Shown: piece by piece, positions 47,745 to 60,474 of the stretch
Layout: each line of letters starts with the position of its first letter
Numbering within the stretch: the first letter of the stretch is position 1
Assembly: GCA_027625915.1 (NCBI GenBank)
Contig: JANTQA010000047.1
Location: 15,252,001 to 15,316,000, forward strand
Direction: 5' to 3'
DNA length: 64,000 nucleotides
Origin: Anaeramoeba flamelloides
Lineage: Eukaryota > Metamonada > Anaeramoebidae
Translations under genes and position numbers: made by a program
Notes under the pieces: model-generated
The model's database searches: none
What the model was told of the DNA's origin: nothing
What the model saw: only the letters and a program-made list of their open reading frames with translations

Positions 47745-48115
47745 GTTCTCAAATTGAAAAAAAAGGGCCTTTAACTTTTCCAGAATTTAAAAGAATTGAG
47801 TAAAATCAATAGCTTTTCAGAATTATTTTGAGTTAAGGAAAACTATTGTGAGGTTTTTACGATTTTTCTGTTTATTTGGAAAATCTATTGATTTTCGTTA
47901 GTTTTTTTGAGTTTTCTATTTTATTTGGAAAATAAATATATTTTCGTTCGGTTTTTTTTACTTTAGAAATAAACCGAAAATTTTCAAAAATTTTCTGTTT
48001 ATTTCTAAAGTAAAAAAAACCTAGAAAATTTGACAAATAAAATAGTAAACCTCAAAAAAATCTCGAACACTTAACAGAGAAAATAGAAAATAACAAGAAA
48101 AGTTCTGTTAGTATT
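47745..48115. repeat. Hairpin-rich dispersed repeat
   Basis: Contains TCCAGAATTTAAAAGAATTGAG facing CAGAATTATTTTGAGTTAAGGAAAA, and AAACCGAAAATTTTC-type self-complementary units. Non-coding. Confidence 0.6.
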
Positions 48116-48379
48116 TTTTTACTTTATGTTGATTTACCTATTATTTTTTAAAATATTCCTAACCGTTCCATTCAAAATTATTGTTTATTAATTTTTGTCT
48201 CAAATTATCTAGATTTATATTTATTAATCTTAAATTTTCTATTTTTTAATTCATATTTTAATCTTTTTTTTTGAAACTTTAAATACTTTTTTTTGTTTGA
48301 ATTGTTATAGAAGGGAATTTTTTTGGGAACATTTTCAATTTGAAAAAAAATCGACTCAACAATCGAATTAATTAAAATT

Positions 48380-48665
48380 GTATTTTGATAAAATTAATAC
48401 ACATTTTCATGAAACCTATTGTTATTTCTCGTCTTCAGATAACTTTGAAAAGGATATAAATAAAATATTTTTTAAAACAATTTATCATTGGTTAAAAATT
48501 GAAAAAATAATTATGTATTAGGTAATATTTACACAAAATTAATTTTTAAAGGTTAAATTCTCCATTCGATTAATTGGCTTGAATAATTTCAAAAAGTTTG
48601 TTATCATATTAAAATAGGTCTTCTTGACCATAATTTTTTGATTTTTATTTAAAGAGTTTTAAAAA
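48380..48665 (+). other. Possible decayed coding fragment
   Basis: A frame reads F-H-E-T-Y-C-Y-F-S-S-S-D-N-F-E-K-D and, after two stops, I-L-H-S-I-N-W-L-E and V-C-Y-H-I-K-I-G-L-L-D-H-N-F. It looks like old protein-coding DNA, perhaps from a mobile element. The family is not recognised. Confidence 0.3.
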
Positions 48666-50284
48666 ATTAAAATTCGATAAAAAAAAATAAATAAAATTAA
48701 GAAAAAGTTAATATTATCCTAATATTTTTTTTAATATAACATCTATTTAACAATAATAAAACAAAATTCCCTTTTATAATATGATTTTTTCAATATTTTT
48801 TGAAAAATATTCTAATCAAAAGCAAAAAACCTTTTAATAATTTTTATAACACATTTTATAACAAAAAAATAAATGTTATAATAGTTGTTAATTATCAAAT
48901 TTTATGAAATTTGAAACTATAATAATACCTTTACAACTTTTATAATTTACTATATATATATATATATATATTATTAAGATTATTACAATTTAGAAAATAT
49001 TTCAATTTTAAACTTTGTTTAGAGTTTTTTATTAAAATAATTTTAAAATAATAATTAGAGATCTAGAAAAAAATATAAAGATGATGATGTTTCAATTTTT
49101 TTCAAATCATTTAAAGCCATTCTTAAAAATTTTTAGATTTTTCTTGTATTTTTTAGAATTCTAAATATTTTTTCTATTTCACAAAATATGAGAATATTAA
49201 GGCATATTATTCATAAATTTATTAAGATGATTTTGAAAAATAATTTATTTGTATTTTTTTTTTTTTGCATTTTGTGAATTTTCGTTATAGTGTGAAGAAG
49301 AGTTACAAACTCAAAAGATCAAGTGATTACTTGATCTTACTGAAACACAAAAATATGATTTACCTAAAAAAAAAAAAAAAAAAAAGGAAAAAAATATCAA
49401 AGGGTTAAAAAAAAATCAGATCAAAATAAAAAAAGAAATGACATTCATACCTTTCATAAAATCCCCAAATGAACATTCATGATCAAATATCAAATTAAAT
49501 TAATCTAAATTAACAAAAAGTATTGTGGGTGTGATTTTGGGTGTCCTTAATTAAAGGATATCATTGCTTTTTTGATTTTTTACCAATTTCCTCTTAGAAA
49601 TTTCTTTTTTAAATTTCTTTTTTTTTTCTTATGATTTTTTTTGCTGGTTTTTATTCTCAACTTTTTATTTTCATTTTAACCATAAAGATAATATCTGATT
49701 TTTATTTTAATTTGTTTTTTCTAATTATTTGAAAAAAAGTTATAAGGAGGATAAAAAACATTAAATAAGGTTTATTGGTTCTGACAAAAATGAGGTTATA
49801 TCTTTTGTATTACCATCGTTCCAGTTTTATTCAAGAAAATAAAAAATAAATATTTTTTTTCAACAATTAGCAATTTCATTTTTTATACTTTTTATTTTTT
49901 CTAAATTCCCCTTTTTAAGTAACTGGGAAAGGCAAATAAATTAAATTTTTAACAAAAAAGAAATCATCAAAATGAAAAAAAAAAAAAAAATGTTTGAATT
50001 ATAATAATAATTAATTTTTATTATCATTCTGATATCAAAGGTTTTTATTCTGTTATTTCTTTTTTCTTTTAAACATTTTTATTTTTTTATAAAAATTTCC
50101 AATTAAAAAAAGTAAAATTAATGTTTTAGAGCTATCGAACCATTTTGTAAAAAAATTTATTTTTTATGTTTTTTTTTTTTTTTTTTGATTTGATTCGAAC
50201 GAAATTATTATTATTATTGGAATTATTTGTTATTAGATATAAATATATAGATATTTAATTTTTTGAATGATAAAACAAATCTAT
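48666..50284. other. Spacer 3' of the TPR/SGNH gene
   Basis: AT-rich; (TA)n at about 48950-48970 and a 24-base A run near 49369. No gene or repeat family recognised. Confidence 0.5.
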
Positions 50285-53200
50285 TTATTTTAATTTTGTT
50301 CCATTTATGCTTTTTTCTATCAAAGAAACATAACTAGGATGTAAATGTGTACCATCAAATTTATAGTTAGGATTCAGAAAATTACCAGTTTTCTCCAACA
50401 AGTCTTCAAAAAAATCCATCCAATGTATATTGGAATATTTTTTTTTCATTTTAAGAATTCTCTCCTTTAATAAAACATTAAACATTTTTACAGTATTTCT
50501 TGTTTCGTTCAAAACTGGTATTATTGGATGTATATAAATATTCCAATTTTTTGTTTTTAATAATTTTATTAGATTTTTTTCATAAATATCAATAGCAACA
50601 AGGATTCCTTCTTCTAAGCTTTTATAAATGTATTTATTCATTGCAAGCAAAATACCCTCTCTACAATCAATTTCTCCAAAAATCATAATTACATTACTAT
50701 TTTTAGGTACTATTAAAAAATAATTTTTAACAATATAAAAAAAAAAATAATAAAGATGAAAAAAGAAAAGGTTTTATTATCGGAATAATGATAAATAAAT
50801 ATATCAATCAAACAAGTTAAATACGATCATAGGTATTAAAGTCAAAAAAATTGAACAAAAATAATAAACATATTTTGTGATTCAGAAAAAATTCAGAATA
50901 AATTTTTTTCAGAAAATATCATTTAAAATTAAAAAAATTTTTTAAAATAATGTAGTTATTAAAATTTCAAAATAATACTAAAACGTATATTAGCAATCAA
51001 TTTACAACACAATCGAGTAAAATAAGGAAATATAAAACAAAAAAAAAAAAAATTAAAGAGGAATTTGGTTGATTTGATCTGTAATTTTTTTGTTTCCTTT
51101 TCTTCACCAAAAAAATTTATATGTTTTTCAAGAAAATGGAAGGCCAAAAGTAATTGTTTCTTTCGTAAATATTGGTCTTCAAGAAGATGAATTATGTATC
51201 AAGCGAAATTTAAATACTGTAATCATTGCTACTTGAAAAAAAAAAAGAGAAAACATGTATACTTATTTAAATATCTTGGGAAACATAAAGCCACCGCATC
51301 ACAGGATACGTAGATTTTTGATAGTAATAATTGAAAAATAATTTTTTTCTGTTTTTTTTAATTTTCAAAAATCTATGCATCCCTTGGTGTAATGACTTTT
51401 TAATAATCTCTGTTTTAATATTTTTTTTATTATTCTTTTTCCTTTATTATTTTGAAAAAACTTTTTAAGAAAAGAAAACTATTAAAGAAAAATCTTCAAA
51501 CAAAATAAAAAGGGAAGATCGACTTTGAAAAATATTGTGAAATCTGAAACGATCTTTAAATAAAAAAATAAATCAAAACTTTATTAAAGCCTAAGAATCA
51601 TTAAAAATCAATCAAGAAATATTGGTATTTGAAATTTAGATGGGAATAATATTTTATTTCATTTTCTTTTTTCATTTCTTCAACATTGTCTTTCAATCCC
51701 CAGAGCGCATCAATTCTTCAATAGTCCTTTCATTTAAAATTGTTAGGTTAACTTGAAATATATCAACTCAAACAATAAAAAGGAACATACAACTTGAAAT
51801 AATCATTTATGAGGTTATTATTATCAATCGAACCAATAAATACTATTTTTATCACAACTTTTAAATGGGAATACGATGATTTGTTCTGGAGATCGCAAAA
51901 ATAGCCAAAATTATCAACAAATTTTTAATAATTGTAAAATTAACAAAAGAAAATCTATTACCAAACTAAAAGATAGTATTATAAAAACTGTGATATTAGG
52001 TTGAATCCTTCATTTTGTCTTGAATCGTTTTTTTTTTTTTTCTTTAATTAATTGATTTTAATTTTTCATTTTCAGGTTCACTTAATGTAAACAATTAAAA
52101 ATAGTGTTGAACTTTTTTTACTTGTTTCACTTTTTTTCCTTGTTTCACTTTTTATTCCAGTTTCACTTTTTTTTCCTTGTTTCACTTTTTATTCCTTGTT
52201 CCACTTTTTTTACCAAATGGATTGTTGGAATAAATTACAAATTCTGTAAAAGGAAATGAATAAAGTTTATTTTTAATATGAGCAGATTCCTTAAAGTATT
52301 GAATTTTTTTTTAAAAAAGTAAAAAATTATACAATAATTTTTATTTATATCATTGTAAAATAAAACAAATGTAGCCAAAATTTTCTTTCTCATAGTTTAA
52401 TAAATAAACATAAATACTTTTTAAAATTCCATTACACATATATCGCTGTTTTTAGATTATTATGATTTCAAAATAATAATAAAAGCAATCGAGAAAAAAA
52501 AAAAAAAAAATTTTTAGTTACCTGTATTTGCAATATTCCAAAAATTAATTTTTGGATAGAAACTACTTTCGTCTCTTAAATGCCAAATTTTTAAGCCAGT
52601 TACTAATTTTGGAATTAAAACACATTTTTCAGAATTTACTTCTATATTTCTCCATCCTGTTGATAAGCAGTGGGAATCACCTAAAACATAAATTGGCTTA
52701 CTTTCAAAATTTTGAGATGATAAAGAAGACATCAATTGTGAAATGCAGGTAAAATAAGCAGCTTCATTTCTTATTGATGTGAGATGCAATTCTTGATTAG
52801 CCCTGAAGGTATTAACAAGGTTACAGATGTCTGGTATGAATCTAATATAGCCTTTCACAAATAAGATCTTTGTTAATGTGAAAATGGCAGCAAGAAGATC
52901 TAATGTATTTGGGGTATAATTACATTTCGTTTTGGGAAGCTTTTCTCTCTTTATTTCATATTCATCAAATTGCTTCATTTTTTCATCAAATTGCTTTTTT
53001 TGTTCTTCTGTTAATTGCTGGAATTGAGATTTTCTATTTGTTTTATTTCGTTGTTCTAGCTCCTTGATACAACCATAAATTGTTTGTAATTTCAATGTGC
53101 CAACCATCAAGAGTGGGTTGCTTTTTATAAATGAAAGGCACACGTTAAGAGCTTCTTCATATTTATTATTTATTTGTAATAAATGAATATAATTTAAAAA

Positions 53201-56200
53201 ATGACTTGCAGAATTTGGCCTGGATGTAAGCGCTTCATGATAAAATAACTCAGATTCCTTTGTAGCACCAAATTCTTTAATTATGAATCCAACATATGCT
53301 AAAGTGGAAGACAAATCCTCCATTGTTTTCAATTCATTCTTGACAAGTTGAACAGATTTTTTTCCCAACGATCTCATCACAGTTGAGATTGTTTTTTTAA
53401 CATCCTTATTATCTCGGTAAAGAACAATACATCTTAAAAAGAGATTTGTGGCTTCAGAATACATTTTTTTTTCAATAAGAATTCTTCCTAATTCTAAACA
53501 TCCTTGTAAATGATTATTGTTTCTTGTAAAGACAGCCTTTTTTTTTTTTTATTTTTATTTTTGTGGTTGGGTAATTTTTTTTAGTATTTATATTGAAAGG
53601 ATATTAGTTTTTAATTTTGTTTAAAATATGTTTGTTATTTTTCTCAAGAAAAAATATAAAAAATGATGATATATTTTTCAGATCTACATCAGTTGATATA
53701 TTTGATATTAATTTTTCATTTTTATTTGTTTGCTTTGTTTTGTTTAATTTAATGGTATGTTGGTTGACTTTGTTTGCTTTTCTTTTCACTATTATGAAAT
53801 ATCTCTTCTTTATTCTTATGTTTATTTATTAAAATACATATTCAACTGTTTTGGCATAGTTAAAACAGAAAAAAGAATTACAATACTTTTTTTTTTTTTT
53901 TATTTTTGAAGAGAGAAAATTGCTTTTCTCCTGTGTGCCCTAATTTCTAAACTTTTTTTTAGAAATTTTGTTAAAGAATCACAAATTTTATTATCACTTA
54001 CTAATGATAATATATATGATGAATTTTTTTTTATTAATAATATCTCTGATATTATTAATTTTTTTTATTTTTTCAAAAAATTCAGATATCCAGATTTTTT
54101 CGATTTATTTTATAGGCCGGACAGTCCCATAAAAAATGATCGAAATCTTCAATGATATCAATATTTAACTTTTCTTTACATAAATCACAATTTTTATTTT
54201 TATTTTTACTTGTTACATAAGAGTACCTATTTAAACAATTAGTAAAATTTCGAAATTTTAGAATTGTTTTTGAAGCTTTCCAGTTTAAATATTTTTGTTG
54301 TTTGAAATTGCAATTTTGTTGTTTTATAATTTTTAGATATTGTTGAACTTTCCAACTAGGTGAATTTTCCAATTCGGTTAATCGAAAAACTTTTTAATTC
54401 TAAATCTAATAATTTTAATCCTTTAGTGTGCCAATTAATATTTTCATTTTCCAATTTTCGAAAATTTAGTATTGTTTTTAATTTTTTTTAAATTTAAGAA
54501 ATCTAATTTTTCTATCAATTTATATTTTCTTCGGTATATTTTTTAATCTAGCGAGATCAATTTTTGCTTCAGTTTTATAAATTAATCGAGGTGAATGGAT
54601 ATTAATTTGTAAGAAATTTGTGACTGTTTTATTGATAAATCTATCAATTCTTTCAAAATCATTTTGTTTCAAGTCAAATATTTCAAGACCATAATAAAGT
54701 TGACTTAAAATGAGAGCTTTGAAAGAAGTTATTTTTACTCCATTGTTGAGTTTATTTTGTTGAAACAATCGATTAAGTGTTTCCAAGGACTTTTCCACTT
54801 TTTGAAATTATATTCAAGATGCGTGTTTTTTTTCTAACCAAATCCCAAGATAAAAAATATCTTTTTAATTCTTTTTTATATTTGGTTTTTTTATTATGTG
54901 GGTTCATCCCGAATCTTTTTATTATTTCAAAAATACTTTCTAAATTAATTTTTAGAGAGATTAATGGCCCTTTCATAATAAGAATAAGATCATCTGCATA
55001 CATTTGAACATGAACAGCAAAAGTTTTTTAACTTTTCTAGTAGGAAATGAGATATAAATGCGAAGAGAATTGGTGATAAGGGATCTCCTTGATAAACTCC
55101 AATTCCTTCTTTTTTTGTAATATCTCAAGAGCCAATTTTTAATTGTTTCATTTTTGATAAATTTTTTAATAGATTGATATATTAACGAGTGTTGTATAGA
55201 GTCAAAACATTTTTGTATGTCTATAGTAACTACAAAGTATTCTGTATTTTTATTTTTAATTTTTTATTTTTTTAAATTTTCTTAATAAATTTAAAACAGC
55301 AATTCTTGTTCCAAAATATTTTTTAAATCCAAATTGTTTTTTTGAAATCAAGTCCCATGAGTCTTGAATTCCAATGTATATTAATTTTAAAAAAAATCTT
55401 GGAAGAGATTGATTTATAGAGATAGGTCGATAATTTAATGGTTCGCCTTCATCCCCCCGATTTATGAATAAATAATAAATTTCTTTTTTTTAATAAAATT
55501 TATACTTTTTCAGTTTCGTCTGTTATCCAATTTAAAAAAAATATTTTGAACTGTTTTAATAAAATAATTATAATTTAATAAATATTGAATTGGTTGGTTT
55601 TTTTATAAACTTATAATGATTTATTTTGTCAAATTCTTTAACTGATTTATTTTTTTGAAATTTGATTATTTCTTTAATTTTATCTTGATCAAAAATTTCC
55701 TTTATGTCAATTGGATTTAATGAATTTTTTATTAATTTTAAATTTTTTAATATAATTAATTATATTTGTATTAGGTTTTTGACTAATTGATTTTACAAAA
55801 TCGTTATACACTGTGAATATGGTTTCATTATTTAAAAACATTTTTTGTAGAAGTTTCTCTTATTTTATTTAATGTTTTCCAAAAGTTTTTATTTTTATTA
55901 TATTCTTCATTTATTTGATTAAGTAATTTTAAGTAATTTAATTCATTAATTTTTTTGATTTTATGTAAAGTTTCATTTTTATCAAACAATTTATAAAGTA
56001 AATTATTAATTTTTAATTTATCTTGTTTGATATCAAATACTATTCTTTCTTTCTGTTTATATTTTTTTTTAAATAAAATAAAATTTTCTTCATTTAAATT
56101 AAAATTCTGCCGAGAAAAGAATTGGAGAAAGTCTTCTTGAAATGTTGGAATATCTTTAATTTTATAGATATCATTGATTTCCCAATTTGAGTTTATTTCA

Positions 56201-59200
56201 AATTTATTCATAATTGTATTATGATCACTAATAAAATTTTTGATAGTCTTTGATTTATTGAGTTTTTAAATTATTAAAATTTGTTAAAAAATAATCCAAA
56301 TTGTTTGGTTTTCTACTTGGTTTATTATTAAGAAATATTTTAAAATTAAATTTTTCAAATAATTTTATTTTATTTTCATTTAAATTAAAATCACCACCAA
56401 TAATTGTTTTATTGTTTTGGTATTTTCTTAAGATATTTATTATTTTTTTATTAATTTCAATATTTCGGTCATTTCTCCGATATATATTAATAATGATTAA
56501 ATCAGTAAATTGTATTCCCATTACATCTAAATCAGCAATTAATATTTCACGAAAAAATTCTAGAAATATCTTTTTTATTATTATTAGTAAACCACCCTTA
56601 TTTCCATTATTTCCATAAGATTTTTTTATTCACAGAGAAATAGTTTGTGAAAGTTGGTTTTTTTTGTTATTTTGGATTCTTGTATTAAACAAATATCGAT
56701 ATTACATTTTAATAAAAAAGATTCTAATTTAAAAATTTTATTTGAATTATTCAAGCCACAAATATTTAAAGAGGCTATATTAATATTTATTTTTTGATTT
56801 TTATTTTTCATTTTTTTAGAACCTTTTATTAATAATCTTTCTTTGTTCTTCAAAAAATGTTTTATATATAAATCATTTGGAATATTTTTTTTGTTTATTT
56901 ATTAATATTCTTTTAAAAGTTTTTATTTTTTCGAGATTTTCCCAAATTACAAGTTTATTATTTCCTTTCCTTAAAAATCTAATAACACAATAATTATTTA
57001 AGAAATTAAATATTTCTAATGTTGAAATATTTTTTTGAATAAAAAATCAATTTGTTTTTGTTTGGTACATTTTGTAACTTTTTAAACTTTTACAATATGT
57101 AAAGTTTGAAAAATAAATTATTTTATTTTTATCATTATTGTAATCAATATTATTATTAATTTGGTTTGATAAATAAATTAGTGTTTTTAATAAATTGTAA
57201 ATTTCTACTTTTCCGTTATTTGAATTGGAGTAATTATAATTATCAAATATTGAAATATAAGAATAATTAAAAGATTTTTTAATCCAATATTCAATTTGGA
57301 AGTTGTTGATTTTTGTTAGTTTCCAATTTTTTGAATTCAATAAGAATTATTAATTTTAATAAATTTTTTATTAATAATTTTTTATTTGTTGTGTTGAATT
57401 CTTTTATATTTAATAAGATAATAAATTCATTCATAATTTTTAATTGAATTTTTTCAAGTGGTTGTCGTTTTTTTGGGGTTTTGATGATAAAACGAGAAAA
57501 AAATTTTTCAAGAATTACAATACTATAATTTACATGAAATTTCGAAATAATTTTGATTTTTTGTAGAAATATTTAAATCATTTTTTCATCTTTTGTTGGT
57601 TTTTTGTCTTCATTTCATTTTTTGAATTTTGTAAACAGCTTTAATGAGATCAAAATTTTTTTTTCGAACAATAGATATTAGGGTTAAATTTAAGTTCTTT
57701 TAAAGAGAAAAAACTCAAATAAAATTAGTTGATGGTATTAAATAATTTAATCGATCAATAATTGTAAATTAAATTTCAACAAAATATACTAATACATTTT
57801 TTTTCTTGTAATTACTCCAAAATTTGATTCAATTTTTTTTATAATTTAGATTTTTATTTAACTTTTGGGGTAAAAAACGTGAAACAAGGAAAAAAAAAGC
57901 AAAACACGATTTTTAATTGGGAACCTTAATAGAACCTGAAAATGAAAAGTAAAATCTATTAATAAAAAGAAATAACCTAAATTACAAAATGGTGGATTAA
58001 GCACAAAAACAGTTTTTATAATACTAATCTTTTGGTATGAGATTTTATTCTTTGATTTTACAATTATTAAAAATTTGTTGAAAAAAATTTAACTATTTTT
58101 GAGATATCTCCAAAACCACTGATTCGGATTGAGATAGAATAGGAAGAGAGATTTAAATTGTATTTGTTGGTTTGTTTGGAAATAATATAATGAATTATTC
58201 TTTCAAGTTAATCGGTTTCTTCTTTTAATTGATTTTAGTTTTCCTTTCCAGGTTCTATTAAGGTTACCAATTAAAAATCGTGTTTTGCTTTTTTTTTCCT
58301 TATTTCAGTTTTTTTCCCCATGGTAATATATTTTTCATTTGTGTGATATGTAAATTATAAATAATCATTAAATTTTTTCGTTAAGTTCATGGTTGTAATT
58401 TAGTATTTTCCATATAATTTATTTAATAATCAATTTTTTTTTATCAAAAATTGATTTTTTTGCTTTGGCAACAATTTTGAATCGGGGTTTGTTTAAAAAA
58501 AGTGAAAATTACACTCTATGTGTACTTTTACTTTGATTTCCTTAAAGGTATTTAAACGTAAAATCAGAAATATCACAATTATTAATGAATAAAAATGATC
58601 TTAAAACTATCACAGTTTATAGTATTGAAAAAAATACCGGACATGAAAATAATACTTGACACGATTTTTAATTGTTAATATTACGGAAATTATTTTGTAA
58701 TAGATTAATAACTTCTTTTATTTACAATCAAATTCCTTTTTTTACTAATCAAACTTTTAAAATTATAACTCTACTCTACTTATTAGAATGATGATTGATT
58801 AAACTCAACTTGTTCAAAACAATATTCAAACAATCAAAAAACAAAGAATAAAAAATTTATCATTTTCGAAACTCTAGTAAACCTCTTTAAAACTCGATTT
58901 TTTTTTCAAAAGAAGTAGATCTACTTTGGGTAATCTGACAATTAAATGAATATTCTATAGAAACCCGACTTTAATGAACTTTAGGTTGGTTTATTACTGA
59001 GTTCATAAAAAAATTTTTAGTTGGTTTTTAAAAAGGATTTGATTCTAAAGAAAAAGAATTTGAATTTGAATTTTCCTAATGTTAGCAATTAAAAATCGTG
59101 TCAGGATTTATTTTCATGTCCGGTATTTTTTTCAATACTATTAAAATTAATTCCTATGGAATTAGCGTCACCATAAATTTATCTAAGATCAAAGTATGTT

Positions 59201-60423
59201 GTAATTGGATGTAAATGATATTAGTGCACCATGGTTCGCATAACTCTAAAAAATCTATTATTGGAAATCTTATTTCAAAAATAAATTATAACATTTTTTA
59301 CTAATGATCACAATTAAAAATTATTTCATTTTTGGAATTGTTTTTTTAAATCCTTTTCCAAACCTAAAAATAGAAACTTAAATAATAGTATTATGGTATT
59401 TGATAATTGAATCTTTAGAACTTTCAAAAGTAACTATTTTTATAATTTTTTAATTTCAATGATTAACTCAATAATCATCAGCATAAAAAATCCAAAGACT
59501 GATTAGTTTGGTTTCCTTTTTATAAAACTAATTGTAACATCAAAATATTTCCAAGATTTCTAAATAATTTGTCTAAAAGAATCTATATTAGTTCATTATT
59601 TAATTTTTTAAAACAATTGAATTTTTTAGTAACTAATCTATATTTTTCCACAGATTTAAGAAAGGGTATTTTTGCAACTTTGTAGTCTGAATATTGATAA
59701 TTCAACCTTTAAATTTATGGAGAAATCCAGATTTTTTTCTGAAATTCTTGGGTTTTTTACTAATACATAGATCATTTTTAATTGATGATATCAACAATTA
59801 ATTATTACTTTACTTATGGATTTTTTTGAGAGATATTTAAACCATCTCGCACTAATGTGATTTACGTTCCAATAACAACTTACTTTGATCTTAGACTTCT
59901 GCTTGGTAGACGCGAATCCCAGAAGATTTAATTCTTTTAATTTGTTTAGAAATATTAATCTATTATTATCATAGAAAGAAAATACTCATAAAAAAATTCA
60001 ATATTTTTAAAAAATTCTTTGTGGTTCCAATTTTCAAGTCGAATTTACTCTTGAACCATTTTATAGAGAACGTTTGTCATTGCTATTTGCTGAAAAATAA
60101 ATCAAACAAAATTTTCATTCGACTTTGCAAAAAAAGGTTAAAGGTATCTAAGTAAAATTTAAAATCATGAGTGATATTAAACGTAAAGCCTAATGTTTGT
60201 TTTAGGATGTAAACTTTCATGATTTGTTTGAATTCTTCTTTTTTGTTTTATAAAAAGAAAAGCCAAATGAAAATTTTGTTTCAATTTTTTTTTTTTTATC
60301 ATGTGCTGTTTTGGAGATCTCAAAAATATTCAATTGTTTTCAACAAATTTTTTTGGAGAAATTGCATCTTTTTGGAACAATTTAATTTTTTGAAAAAAAA
60401 AAAACCTTGGATCGGTTGTTTGA

Positions 60424-60474
<51 letters not shown>

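Noticed and set aside
54777-55007. Plus-strand frame opposite the LINE reverse transcriptase
   Set aside because: It is a shadow of the minus-strand Y-A-D-D region.
60219-60473. 84-codon plus-strand frame ending in poly-K
   Set aside because: It runs through a repeat fragment and a 44-base A run. On the other strand, the part of the exon 1 frame beyond 60512 is also non-coding after the donor.
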